Shown: piece after piece, positions 53,322-64,000 of the stretch
Layout of the letters: every line of letters starts with the position of its first letter
Position numbering within the stretch: the stretch's first letter is position 1
NCBI GenBank assembly: GCA_949066965.1
Contig: CARTDA010000011.1
Location: 36,385-100,384, forward strand
Direction: 5' to 3'
Source: COE1 sp949066965
Lineage (GTDB): Bacteria > Bacillota > Clostridia > Lachnospirales > Lachnospiraceae
DNA length: 64,000 nucleotides
Made by a program: the position numbers and the translations under genes
The notes under the pieces: generated by a model
Told to the model about the DNA's origin: nothing
The model's input: the letters and a program-made list of their open reading frames with translations, nothing else
The model's database searches: none

Positions 53322-55874
53322 ATGGAGCTTGCAACAGTACTGAATTTCACCCATCCTGTCTATGCGCACACGGATTCGAAGGTGTATGCTCAAAGAGAGA
53401 CGCTGCAGGAACATACCAGCCGGTGCCAGAAATACTTTTTGCGGCTGCTGGATAAGGAGCGGATGCGCGATGCTTTTGACAAACTGGAGCCTGTGCTGAC
53501 AGGAGATGGCGGACGGCAATATGCAGACTGGTTCTGGCAGGCACTGAGCGGTATGATTACATTTCATGATGCGGGAAAAATAAATCCGGTATTTCAGCAG
53601 AAAGCCATGAAGAACAAAGCATTTTCTGAAATAAAAATACCAGATTTATGTGAACAGAATCATTCTGCCCTGTCGGCGTATTTTTACCTGGACTGTTATA
53701 TGGCAGAGCTGGAACAGATGCTCAAAAATGTGCAGATGGACACCCAAAAGAAATTATTTTTGTATGAAATTGTCTGCATCAATGCATATCTGATTATGAA
53801 GCATCACTCGGACCTGAACAGCTTCCGCACATTTTGCTTTGCACTGCGTGATGGCGGAAAATTAAACAATATGGACACGCAGGTCAGGCAAAACCAATAC
53901 AGGCAGGTATATAACGGAAAATTTTCGAATCTGCCTGTCTCAAAATATGTGCGGATTCTGCAAAGCGTGAAGGAGACGGAGGAACGAAGTTTTGCAAAAT
54001 ATGCATATGCAAGACTGGCATTTTCGCTGCTGACGGCATGTGACTATTATGCGACAAATGAATATGTGACAGGAACGCAGATAACATATTTTGGCTCTGT
54101 CAGAGAACGGGAAGACATGGCGGCGGCATTTGAAAAGACAAGCCGTATGCAGGCAATCAGAAAATTTAATCCGGAAAGCGCAGTGGATGACGGCAAGGAT
54201 ATTAACTATTTGAGAAATATGCTTTTTTATGAGGCAGAACGGAATCTCGAAGCGGGTGATGATGAGGACATCTTTTTCCTGGAGGCTCCAACCGGGTGCG
54301 GAAAAAGCAATGTCGGGTTTCACTGCAGCTTTCGGCTTGCAGAGAAAGGGATGGGCAAGATTTTTTACGTCTATCCGTTTAACAATCTTGTGGAGCAGAA
54401 TAAAGCCAGTATGGAGGAAATGTTTTGCGGGCAGAAGATTCTTGAAAAGACGGCTGTCGTCAATTCCATCACACCAATCAAACGCGATGCGTGTACTTCG
54501 CGTAACAAGGAAGAATTTGAGGATAACTGGGGGGAATGCGACTGGAGCAAGTCACTGCTGGACAGACAGTTTCTGAACTACCCGATTATTCTGACGACAC
54601 ACGTAAGTCTTTTTCAGACGATGTTTGATACACACAGGGAAGCACTCTTTGGCTTCCACCAGCTGGTGGGAAGTGTCATTGTGCTGGATGAAATTCAGAG
54701 CTACAAGAATGCAATCTGGGCGGAGATGATGACATTTCTCCAATATTTTTGCAGATTTCTCAACTGCAAGGTACTCATTATGTCTGCCACACTTCCCAAT
54801 ATGACTGTACTGACTGGAAAGCGTGAACGGGTAAATCAGCTTATTCGGAACAGGGATCTTTATTTTCAGGATGGCAGATTCCAAAACAGGGTTGTTATTT
54901 CCTATGAATTGCTAAAGGACAAAGCGTTTGACGAGGAGGAGCTCTTTGAACATGTAAAGAATCAGGCACAAAACCGCCAAAAAATACTGATAGAGTTTAT
55001 TCAAAAGGAGATGGCATACCGCTTTTATGACAAGCTGGCATCAGATGAGGGGCTTGATGCCGTCATTGACCGCATGACAGGCGATGATAACACAGTTGAC
55101 CGGGAAAAAATCTTACGGCGCATTCGGACAGAAAAATTTGACCGCGGTTATATTCTGGTTGCAACGCAGGTCATTGAAGCGGGTGTGGACATTGACATGG
55201 ATATCGGATACAAGGATATCAGCACGCTGGACAGTGAGGAACAATTCATGGGAAGAATCAACAGGAACGCGCGAAGGAAAGGTAAGGTGTATTTTTTTGA
55301 CATTTATCCTGCCAGGCGCATCTATGGTGACTCGGACTATAGAATCAGCGAAGAACTGACTCTGCAAAATGAAGATATGCAGCGGGTTCTAAATGATAAA
55401 AATTTTTCTGACTATTATGGCAGGGTGATGGGCATTATCAGGAAAAATAGAAACCAGGCATCTGATTCTGATGGGATGAAAGCATTTGCAGATGAAGTCG
55501 GGCTGCTGGATTTTCCAAAAATAAATGAGAGGATGCAGCTCATTGACGAGGATAACTGGCGCATGTCTGTGTTTTTGGCGAGGTCGATTGTATTGACGAA
55601 TGGGGAAACAGTAGATGGGAGGGTGATTTGGCAGCAATATAAGGAAATACTGACGCACCCGACTGAAGATTATGCACAGTTTCGTGTACTGTTGTCTGAA
55701 ATCAGAAGCAAACTCAATCTTTTCATTTACCAGATCAAAAAGAGTTCGGATATAACATATTCTGACAGGGTAGGCGAGCTCTATTACATTGAGGACGGCG
55801 CGGCGTTTTTCGTCGATGGCCGATTGGACAAGGCGAAGCTTGAGAACAAGGGAGGGCTTTTTATTGAGATATAA
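53322..55874 (+). CDS. cas3: Cas3 HD nuclease–helicase
   Basis: 850 residues. N-terminal HD nuclease: His31 in EHTSRC, His82-Asp83 in FHDAGK, His114 in NHSALS, and MKHHSD. Then an SF2 helicase with Walker A APTGCGKS (about 321), VLDEIQ (about 454), MSATLP (about 486) and GRINRNARR (about 643). It is recruited by Cascade to degrade target DNA. Domains and motifs look complete, so interference should be active. Confidence 0.95.
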   Translation: MELATVLNFTHPVYAHTDSKVYAQRETLQEHTSRCQKYFLRLLDKERMRDAFDKLEPVLTGDGGRQYADWFWQALSGMITFHDAGKINPVFQQKAMKNKAFSEIKIPDLCEQNHSALSAYFYLDCYMAELEQMLKNVQMDTQKKLFLYEIVCINAYLIMKHHSDLNSFRTFCFALRDGGKLNNMDTQVRQNQYRQVYNGKFSNLPVSKYVRILQSVKETEERSFAKYAYARLAFSLLTACDYYATNEYVTGTQITYFGSVREREDMAAAFEKTSRMQAIRKFNPESAVDDGKDINYLRNMLFYEAERNLEAGDDEDIFFLEAPTGCGKSNVGFHCSFRLAEKGMGKIFYVYPFNNLVEQNKASMEEMFCGQKILEKTAVVNSITPIKRDACTSRNKEEFEDNWGECDWSKSLLDRQFLNYPIILTTHVSLFQTMFDTHREALFGFHQLVGSVIVLDEIQSYKNAIWAEMMTFLQYFCRFLNCKVLIMSATLPNMTVLTGKRERVNQLIRNRDLYFQDGRFQNRVVISYELLKDKAFDEEELFEHVKNQAQNRQKILIEFIQKEMAYRFYDKLASDEGLDAVIDRMTGDDNTVDREKILRRIRTEKFDRGYILVATQVIEAGVDIDMDIGYKDISTLDSEEQFMGRINRNARRKGKVYFFDIYPARRIYGDSDYRISEELTLQNEDMQRVLNDKNFSDYYGRVMGIIRKNRNQASDSDGMKAFADEVGLLDFPKINERMQLIDEDNWRMSVFLARSIVLTNGETVDGRVIWQQYKEILTHPTEDYAQFRVLLSEIRSKLNLFIYQIKKSSDITYSDRVGELYYIEDGAAFFVDGRLDKAKLENKGGLFIEI

Positions 55875-55909
55875 GAGTTTGCCGCAACACTTTTGGATGG
55901 AGGGGAAAC

Positions 55910-56404
55910 ATGCGTGTCAACGGAACGTTAATGAATTACTATTTCCACTGCAAAAGGCAGTGCTATCTGCACGGAAACCGGTTAAATCTTGAAGATAATA
56001 GTGAGCTTGTGCAGATAGGGCGGGTGATACATGAGGTGAAAGCGCAGGAAAATGAGTCGGCTGAAATTGCGATTGACAATATCAGGCTGGACAGGCTGAC
56101 GGCAGAATATCTGACAGAAATAAAAAAATCAGATGCAGATGTCGAGGCTGCGAAGTGGCAGTTATATTATTATTTAAAAGTCTTAAAGGATAAGGGACTG
56201 GTAAGAAAAGGAAAGCTTGTGTTTGAGGAAAAGAACAAGACGGAGAAGATGGTCATGGTTCTTGAACTGGGCATTGCAGAGGAAACGGAGCTGGAGCAGA
56301 TAATATTGCAGATAGAGGAATTGCTGTCATCCGAAACAGTACCGGAAGCGGTGGAAAAACCAGGATGTAAGAAATGTTCCTACTATGAATACTGTTTTAT
56401 CTAA
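55910..56404 (+). CDS. cas4: Cas4 exonuclease of adaptation
   Basis: 164 residues. Iron-sulphur cysteines Cys14 (FHCKRQC) and Cys153, Cys156, Cys162 (CKKCSYYEYC). RecB-like core with E in the HEVK motif (IHEVKAQE) and VFEEKNK. Cas4 trims prespacers and selects PAM with Cas1-Cas2. It is placed directly before cas1, as in other I-B systems. Confidence 0.93.
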   Translation: MRVNGTLMNYYFHCKRQCYLHGNRLNLEDNSELVQIGRVIHEVKAQENESAEIAIDNIRLDRLTAEYLTEIKKSDADVEAAKWQLYYYLKVLKDKGLVRKGKLVFEEKNKTEKMVMVLELGIAEETELEQIILQIEELLSSETVPEAVEKPGCKKCSYYEYCFI

Positions 56405-56416
56405 AGGGGAGGGACA

Positions 56417-57415
56417 ATGGGAAGTACAAGATATATTATGTCATGTGGAGAGCTGACAAGAAAGGACAATTCACTGTGCTTTCGGAAAGATGGGAAAAAT
56501 GTGTACATACCAATTGAAAATACGAAAGAAATATACTGTCTGAATGAGGTAAACGTCAATACAAAGCTGTTGGATTTTCTGTCATCCAATCATGTAATAA
56601 TGCATTTCTTCAATTATTATGGCTCATACAGTGGTACATATTATCCAAGAGACCAGTACTGCAGCGGTAAATTACTGATAAAACAGGTGAAGGCGTTTGA
56701 AAATCAGAGAACGGACATTGCGAAAGCCATTGTACATGGAATTGGTGATAACATTTATGAAATCCTCTACCATTATTACAAGCATGATAAAAAAGAGGTT
56801 AAACCGACGGCCGACTGGATTCGGAAAGAATTTCACAAGTGTGTGGATTCCGCGCAGACAATAGCAGAAGTAATGTCGGTTGAGGGTGAAGCCTGGGCAA
56901 GGTTTTATTCTAATTTTAAATACTTTCTCCCCGAAGATTTTGTAATGAACAAAAGAGTGAAGCGCCCGCCCGATAACCCGATTAATGCGCTGATTTCTTT
57001 TGGAAATACACTTCTTTATACGAAAACCGTTTCTACTATTTACAGAACGCATCTGGATCAGCGAATCAGCTTTTTGCATGAACCATCTGAGGGACGCTTT
57101 TCGCTGAGTCTGGATATGTGTGAGGTTTTTAAGCCTGTGATTGTTTACCGGACTATTTTTGATTTGGTGAATAACAAAAGACTACAGGTGGAGAAGCACT
57201 TTGAAAAGAAAGTAAATTACTGCATCCTGAATGAGGATGGGCGTAAAATATTTATTGAGGCATTTGAACAAAGACTTGAGACGGTTTTTTACCATGAACG
57301 TCTGAAACGTAAAATTACATACAGAACGGCAATGAAACTGGATTGTTACAAGCTTATAAAGTTTATTTTGGAAGGAAAGGAATTTGTCCCATTTTCAATT
57401 AAGACAAATATGTAG
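56417..57415 (+). CDS. cas1: Cas1 integrase (type I-B)
   Basis: 332 residues, the usual Cas1b length. Catalytic Glu in VMSVEGEAWARFY (about residue 156) and the His/Glu region FLHEPSEGRFSLSLDMCEVF. It inserts new spacers next to the leader together with Cas2. Twelve bases after cas4 and six before cas2. Confidence 0.95.
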   Translation: MGSTRYIMSCGELTRKDNSLCFRKDGKNVYIPIENTKEIYCLNEVNVNTKLLDFLSSNHVIMHFFNYYGSYSGTYYPRDQYCSGKLLIKQVKAFENQRTDIAKAIVHGIGDNIYEILYHYYKHDKKEVKPTADWIRKEFHKCVDSAQTIAEVMSVEGEAWARFYSNFKYFLPEDFVMNKRVKRPPDNPINALISFGNTLLYTKTVSTIYRTHLDQRISFLHEPSEGRFSLSLDMCEVFKPVIVYRTIFDLVNNKRLQVEKHFEKKVNYCILNEDGRKIFIEAFEQRLETVFYHERLKRKITYRTAMKLDCYKLIKFILEGKEFVPFSIKTNM

Positions 57416-57421
57416 GAATAA

Positions 57422-57721
57422 ATGGAGAGGAACAAGAAAAAAATAAATTACAATTATGCGTTTGTTTTTTATGATGTCAACGAAAAAAGAGTCCAGAAAG
57501 TCTTTAAGGTATGTAAAAAATATCTTTCCCATTTTCAGTTCTCGGTATTCCGTGGCGACACGACACCATCAAAGCTGATTGCGCTGGAGAATGACTTGAA
57601 AAAAGTAATCAATGCGGATGAAGATTTCGTATGTATCATTAAACTGATGAACGACAACGTGTTTGGCGAATCCCTATTAGGGAAGCGTGACAAATCAACA
57701 GGCGAGGACTTAATCATCTGA
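57422..57721 (+). CDS. cas2: Cas2
   Basis: 99 residues with a ferredoxin-like fold: NYAFVFYDVNEKRVQKVFKV, then HFQFSVFRGDTTPSKLIAL. It bridges Cas1 dimers in spacer integration. Last gene of the operon, running directly into the leader. Confidence 0.95.
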   Translation: MERNKKKINYNYAFVFYDVNEKRVQKVFKVCKKYLSHFQFSVFRGDTTPSKLIALENDLKKVINADEDFVCIIKLMNDNVFGESLLGKRDKSTGEDLII

Positions 57722-57898
57722 TTTTACCAGGCGAATCATCAACAGTTATTACGAAAATCATTGTAAATATGCGAAGAAATGGCATTTTCCTGCACAAAAA
57801 AGGATACATGCAAATCACCTGGTAAAAAAACGGTAAAAAAGGGACATTTCCTGATGTTTATGGTATAATGGGAAAAGCGAAAGTGCCAGATGGCCTTG
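57722..57898 (+). promoter_or_regulatory. CRISPR leader with array promoter
   Basis: 177 AT-rich bases between cas2 and the first repeat. An extended -10, TGGTATAAT (TATAAT at 57864–57869), with GGGACA 17 bases upstream, would start transcription about 20 bases before repeat 1. TTTTACCAGG at 57722–57731 and its exact reverse complement at 57818–57827 frame the leader and may form a hairpin or a binding site for adaptation. Confidence 0.8.
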
Positions 57899-60800
57899 GA
57901 TTAATAGAAACATGAGATGTATTGAAACTTTTTAGGTCGGCGTGCCCCATCAGCTCCACAGCTTGATTAATAGAAACATGAGATGTATTGAAACGGCTCT
58001 CACAGCCGTGCCTATATGCCTTTACGATGATTAATAGAAACATGAGATGTATTGAAACTCATATGTGGCGCAGACGAAAACGAAAGTACGGTGATTAATA
58101 GAAACATGAGATGTATTGAAACAAGTTAATATTGTTGGGGAAGAAATACGATGAATGATTAATAGAAACATGAGATGTATTGAAACTGACTTTGAAGCGT
58201 GGTTTTGCGGATATTATCATGATTAATAGAAACATGAGATGTATTGAAACTCCTGACAGCGGATAAAATCGCCACAGACACGCTTTGATTAATAGAAACA
58301 TGAGATGTATTGAAACCCACATGACCGTCAAGCCCTAAAACATATGTGCCAGATTAATAGAAACATGAGATGTATTGAAACTGGAGTACGCTGGACAGCT
58401 TCGAGTGGTGCTTTGAGATTAATAGAAACATGAGATGTATTGAAACCGCCTACCATGTCCAGTCTGTGGTTGACAATCTTGGATTAATAGAAACATGAGA
58501 TGTATTGAAACAAATTCCACGGCATGACATAATCAATGGTTTTTCCGATTAATAGAAACATGAGATGTATTGAAACGTCAGCAGTATTTGGTTTTGGGAT
58601 ATTATTGATGATGATTAATAGAAACATGAGATGTATTGAAACCTTGAAGACCGGGCGGCAGAACTTGGCGTAAAAAGATTAATAGAAACATGAGATGTAT
58701 TGAAACAGTGAAACTCTATAAGAGAACAGATGAAAAGAATTGGATTAATAGAAACATGAGATGTATTGAAACTTCGTCCTACCTCTGCCGCACTTGCCGG
58801 AAGTCCTTGATTAATAGAAACATGAGATGTATTGAAACCAGATTGACCTTATCAATATGCTTGACGAAGCTGGGATTAATAGAAACATGAGATGTATTGA
58901 AACGTTCCCCAAGGCTTTTCTTGAATTCAGCATCCATGATTAATAGAAACATGAGATGTATTGAAACCTCTTATTCGTAGTTCCTGCAAACACGCACTGC
59001 CGCGATTAATAGAAACATGAGATGTATTGAAACGTTTATGCCCCCCTAATTCCGGCGGCTGATACTCTGATTAATAGAAACATGAGATGTATTGAAACAA
59101 GCTGGAAAAGAACTGCCTTTTGCGGTACTGAAAGAGATTAATAGAAACATGAGATGTATTGAAACAACAGCATTTGTATGAGAGCATGAAAGCCACTGGA
59201 GATTAATAGAAACATGAGATGTATTGAAACTGGAGAGGTTGGAGGGAACAGTACAGCGAGAAAAAGATTAATAGAAACATGAGATGTATTGAAACTAGAA
59301 ATACTTGGTGGTTTGTATGACTAAGGAAGGATTAATAGAAACATGAGATGTATTGAAACTGGAGAGGTTGGAGGGAACAGTACAGCGAGAAAAAGATTAA
59401 TAGAAACATGAGATGTATTGAAACGCAGCAGAAGAAACGGGAAATGCAGCGGAAAACAGGATTAATAGAAACATGAGATGTATTGAAACGAATGGCAAAA
59501 GGAAAATATGAATACTGGCTCACTCGATTAATAGAAACATGAGATGTATTGAAACTCGCCGGACAGACGGGAGTAGTTCGGGCGGTGGAGATTAATAGAA
59601 ACATGAGATGTATTGAAACCAAATAAAACATATAAATCTACTGGTGCAAATGGCGATTAATAGAAACATGAGATGTATTGAAACAAGACATAACCCGCCG
59701 CCTGCTATCCGCCGGGGAAGATTAATAGAAACATGAGATGTATTGAAACAATTTAAAGGCAAGCAATACCACCTCGGACTTTACGATTAATAGAAACATG
59801 AGATGTATTGAAACGTCAGCCTGCGCCACCGTTCCCATGCTCTCCATTGCGATTAATAGAAACATGAGATGTATTGAAACTTGTGGACAAAGTATAAGTG
59901 TCATTTTGAGCGGAGGATTAATAGAAACATGAGATGTATTGAAACTCGTGTAATCAAACTTACACCCCGGCTCATACACCCGATTAATAGAAACATGAGA
60001 TGTATTGAAACGTAGGTAACAAAGTAACACGTGTAACAGAGAAAAAGATTAATAGAAACATGAGATGTATTGAAACAGGCAAGAATATCTGATGGGAGAA
60101 ATCCCGTGGGGATTAATAGAAACATGAGATGTATTGAAACGGTTATGCGCTTGTGGATGCTGGGAGCTGTTGCAGATTAATAGAAACATGAGATGTATTG
60201 AAACTAAATCGGTGGCAAGTTCAAGGCACCTGCCAGCCTAGATTAATAGAAACATGAGATGTATTGAAACTCGTAAAGAATGGGAATATGAGCATAGTGA
60301 TTAGATTAATAGAAACATGAGATGTATTGAAACTTAGGAGATTTAGGGGGATTGTGGAGGGAAAGGGAGATTAATAGAAACATGAGATGTATTGAAACGT
60401 TCCCCAAGGCTTTTCTTGAATTCAGCATCCAGATTAATAGAAACATGAGATGTATTGAAACAGCAATCTATCCTCTTTGTTTGTGAAGTAATCCGGGATT
60501 AATAGAAACATGAGATGTATTGAAACTATTTATGCGTTCGATTTTTCTTGCACCAACCACGATTAATAGAAACATGAGATGTATTGAAACGTTCTTCGTG
60601 GCGGAAGTAAATTTGTGGTGTTTGATTAATAGAAACATGAGATGTATTGAAACTCTGGTTTTGAGGCTAAGAATATATCTGGTAAAATGATTAATAGAAA
60701 CATGAGATGTATTGAAACTTTAGCGCTTTTACACGATTTGCTAATGTATTATAGATTAATAGAAACATGAGATGTATTGAAACTTTTGCGCCTTTCCTTT

Positions 60801-63800
60801 TATGGTCCTGCGGCTGAGATTAATAGAAACATGAGATGTATTGAAACGTATGAGGGTATCGTATATGGACCGAATATCCCTAGATTAATAGAAACATGAG
60901 ATGTATTGAAACGGAAGCCCAGACAGCGGAACTTATCCGCAGACTTGGATTAATAGAAACATGAGATGTATTGAAACCCGCCAAGCAAGAATCCGACCGG
61001 GCAGCCGCTTACAGATTAATAGAAACATGAGATGTATTGAAACCTGATTTTTACGAACAGGTAATGTTGCCGCTAGGGGATTAATAGAAACATGAGATGT
61101 ATTGAAACATCCGCAGAACAGCGGTTTTGCAAAGTTGGGATTGGATTAATAGAAACATGAGATGTATTGAAACTTGGTCGGATAGGCAAATTGCAGCTTA
61201 TTCCCGGATTAATAGAAACATGAGATGTATTGAAACTGGATGGCGTTTTCGGTGAGGGAACAACCCGGAAAGATTAATAGAAACATGAGATGTATTGAAA
61301 CCATTTTACTGTAAAAGAAAAACCTTATGTAAAGATTGATTAATAGAAACATGAGATGTATTGAAACTTAAGTACCAGTCTAATTCCATTGCAGATTCTT
61401 TTGGATTAATAGAAACATGAGATGTATTGAAACGAGTTTTGGAAACACCTAGAGCCATTTGCGGAAACGATTAATAGAAACATGAGATGTATTGAAACGA
61501 GATTCCCCCCTTTTTCCGGCTAGTTGGCAATGCGATTAATAGAAACATGAGATGTATTGAAACTTCAGGGCAGTTATAAACTCCTGTATGTATGTGTCGA
61601 TTAATAGAAACATGAGATGTATTGAAACCAAACCCTGCACACATAAAATATGATGTCAGCCCTGATTAATAGAAACATGAGATGTATTGAAACCTTGAAA
61701 TAAAAATATCGGCAAGTGCTGAACAGGCGATTAATAGAAACATGAGATGTATTGAAACCAACGGAATTGCCGCGACTTGGAGCTGCATTAAAGATTAATA
61801 GAAACATGAGATGTATTGAAACAGCTATGGGAACAGCTATGGGGATTCCGACAAGTAGATTAATAGAAACATGAGATGTATTGAAACTTTGATGCGCCAG
61901 CAAAGTCCCCAAAGCAATTGTGATTAATAGAAACATGAGATGTATTGAAACTTTTGGAACATTGGAAAACTTGTCCATGGGACAATGATTAATAGAAACA
62001 TGAGATGTATTGAAACTTTATGATATGATGTAAAATTATACGAAGGAAAGGATTAATAGAAACATGAGATGTATTGAAACACAGTTCCGCAGTCTGGAAC
62101 CAGGTTCTTGCAATCGATTAATAGAAACATGAGATGTATTGAAACCTGATAGAGACAATAATTATAAACACGGATGGGGGGATTAATAGAAACATGAGAT
62201 GTATTGAAACGGAATAAGGATGGTGGTGACCGGGATGGTACAGGGATTAATAGAAACATGAGATGTATTGAAACTGTAAATCCGATATAATGTAGCAGAG
62301 CCATAAACACGATTAATAGAAACATGAGATGTATTGAAACAGTTCGGCAACCGTGTTGATACTTAATATGCGGACTGATTAATAGAAACATGAGATGTAT
62401 TGAAACTCAAATGGAATGACAATTTCCTTACCCTCCCCGGTAGATTAATAGAAACATGAGATGTATTGAAACGGAAATAAATCTTAACCTGACAGTCGAA
62501 TGTGAAGGGATTAATAGAAACATGAGATGTATTGAAACTATTGTGCTTTTATTTCGTCCTCGAATTCAACGCTGATTAATAGAAACATGAGATGTATTGA
62601 AACTCATTCCCTATCCATCCACTTCAATCTTCAATTCCGATTAATAGAAACATGAGATGTATTGAAACTTCCGCATCACACTCGCTTTCTAACCATTCTT
62701 CAACGATTAATAGAAACATGAGATGTATTGAAACTTTCATTTCCTTTTTGAGAAACTAATGCAAGCCTATGATTAATAGAAACATGAGATGTATTGAAAC
62801 ATGAAATACTGCGTATCGCTTTCTCCTGTGTACTCGATTAATAGAAACATGAGATGTATTGAAACTCGACATATCCATATTGCTCCAATGGTTCTTTTAG
62901 ATTAATAGAAACATGAGATGTATTGAAACACACTTTTTGCCGTTTGAGTGATTCGAGATGACATGATTAATAGAAACATGAGATGTATTGAAACTGCGAT
63001 TGCATATCTTGCAAGTACACTGTAAGTTGATTAATAGAAACATGAGATGTATTGAAACATCTGACAAGCCTAACATAAAAAAGAAAGTCCGTCAAGATTA
63101 ATAGAAACATGAGATGTATTGAAACCGGAACGGCAGACACGCGAGGAGCGCATCTACAGGAGATTAATAGAAACATGAGATGTATTGAAACGTATCTGAT
63201 TGTAAAAATTCGTTCATATCGTCAGCAGATTAATAGAAACATGAGATGTATTGAAACTGAACTGCTTTATCTACAAAACAAGCTTGAGTAGCGATTAATA
63301 GAAACATGAGATGTATTGAAACGAAAACAAATGTGTATGGGACATCTGGAACCGGAGGATTAATAGAAACATGAGATGTATTGAAACAGCAGATTCTGCG
63401 CTTCCGCCTTTGTTGGTTCCAGGATTAATAGAAACATGAGATGTATTGAAACACAGTTCCGCAGTCTGGAACCAGGTTCTTGCAATCTGATTAATAGAAA
63501 CATGAGATGTATTGAAACGAAATATTTCCGACAGATGAACAGATTATTAACATGGATTAATAGAAACATGAGATGTATTGAAACGGCTATCCCGAGCATC
63601 CGTTTGTACTCGTTTGTACTCGATTAATAGAAACATGAGATGTATTGAAACGGGCTGGACAGGACTGTAATCGCACAGCGGATAATGATTAATAGAAACA
63701 TGAGATGTATTGAAACGGCAGTTATCCTACCACGGCAAATAATGCCTACTGGATTAATAGAAACATGAGATGTATTGAAACTCATGTCCCTCCTTTTCAT

Positions 63801-63950
63801 CATGTCCCCTTTTCCGATTAATAGAAACATGAGATGTATTGAAACTCGAATGGGATTATGATTTCCTTACCCTCCCCGGGATTAATAGAAACATGAGATG
63901 TATTGAAACTGGTGCATGGAAACAACAAGGAGGAACTGGAGGAGATTAAT
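57899..63950 (+). CRISPR. Type I-B CRISPR array, 93 full repeats plus degenerate end
   Basis: The 30-bp repeat starts GATTAATAGAAAC and ends ATGTATTGAAAC, giving the 8-base handle ATTGAAAC typical of I-B. I counted 93 full repeats by hand, first at 57899 and last at 63880–63909. Spacers are 33–37 bases. A final 34-base spacer ends at a decayed repeat of which only GATTAATA (63944–63951) remains, marking the leader-distal end. All full repeats look identical by eye. Repeated spacers: 59231 and 59360; 58904 and 60399; 62081 and 63453. Spacers at 62407 and 63846 are diverged relatives. Sequence after 63951 holds no recognised feature. Confidence 0.98.
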
Positions 63951-64000
63951 ATTACTTTGGCGGTTAAAAATCGACAATGCCTATGGTGTTCCAGATGAAT

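Noticed and set aside
57858..63830. Many open frames on both strands across the array, repeating phrases such as SIHLMFLLI and NRNMRCIE
   Set aside because: They are translations of the CRISPR repeat, without ribosome sites.
57899..63950. Self-targeting spacers against genes in this window
   Set aside because: None were noticed by eye, but a proper search was not possible.

Overview
The window looks like the chromosome of a spore-forming Firmicute of the Lachnospiraceae type. This is inferred from four things: the gene order hup–rqcP–yabP–yabQ–divIC–spoIIE–tilS–hpt–ftsH, CotS- and CotF-like coat proteins, a Gram-positive glycan locus built from lipoprotein glycosidases and ABC importers without their own ATPase, and strong AGGAGG-type ribosome sites. 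No rRNA, tRNA, phage or transposase gene was recognised.

Layout. 1–6.4 kb: a 5'-truncated subtilisin-like protease, a small exported protein, a CotS-like kinase-fold protein, a nitrilase-family amidase and a PEGA-domain lipoprotein. 6.5–14.2 kb: the conserved sporulation/housekeeping block, interrupted after hup by a tandem 85-bp hairpin repeat. 14.5–33.8 kb: a mannan/beta-glucan utilisation locus. It holds a GH26 lipoprotein, a YesL-like protein, two sets of ABC permeases, a 999-residue solute-binding protein carrying extra N-terminal binding domains, NHL/YIP1/DUF5696-like accessory proteins, a duplicated-domain lipoprotein, a second solute-binding lipoprotein, a LacI-type regulator and a GH5 lipoprotein. 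33.9–47.4 kb: a CotF-like protein, a very large low-complexity surface protein, an AI-2E/YtvI-type membrane protein, a FliB-like protein, an HD-GYP protein with a C-terminal receiver, a DEAD-box helicase, an EAL-domain remnant and a BlaR1/BlaI-type pair. 47.5–48.7 kb: a HipA-like kinase with a small partner. 48.7–64 kb: a complete type I-B CRISPR-Cas system, cas6-cas8b-cas7-cas5-cas3-cas4-cas1-cas2, followed by a leader and an array I counted by hand at 93 full repeats.

The most interesting signal is in the 243-bp gap before cas6. A lone copy of the CRISPR repeat (28 of 30 bases identical) sits behind its own promoter-like sequence. The 16 bases after it match a site just upstream of the cas promoter at 14 of 16 positions. 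The two mismatches fall at positions 6 and 12, the positions a Cascade guide leaves unpaired. A TCA trinucleotide stands where a PAM would be, and a full Cascade footprint would cover the -35 box. This looks like a crRNA-like autorepressor (CreR-type) of the cas operon.

Other structure worth attention: a dispersed two-stem hairpin family with compensatory changes (6952–7252, 28296, 32517, 34419); a second hairpin pair with covariation around the small exported gene; repeated and diverged spacers in the array; and hairpins that bury the ribosome-binding sites of two sporulation genes.
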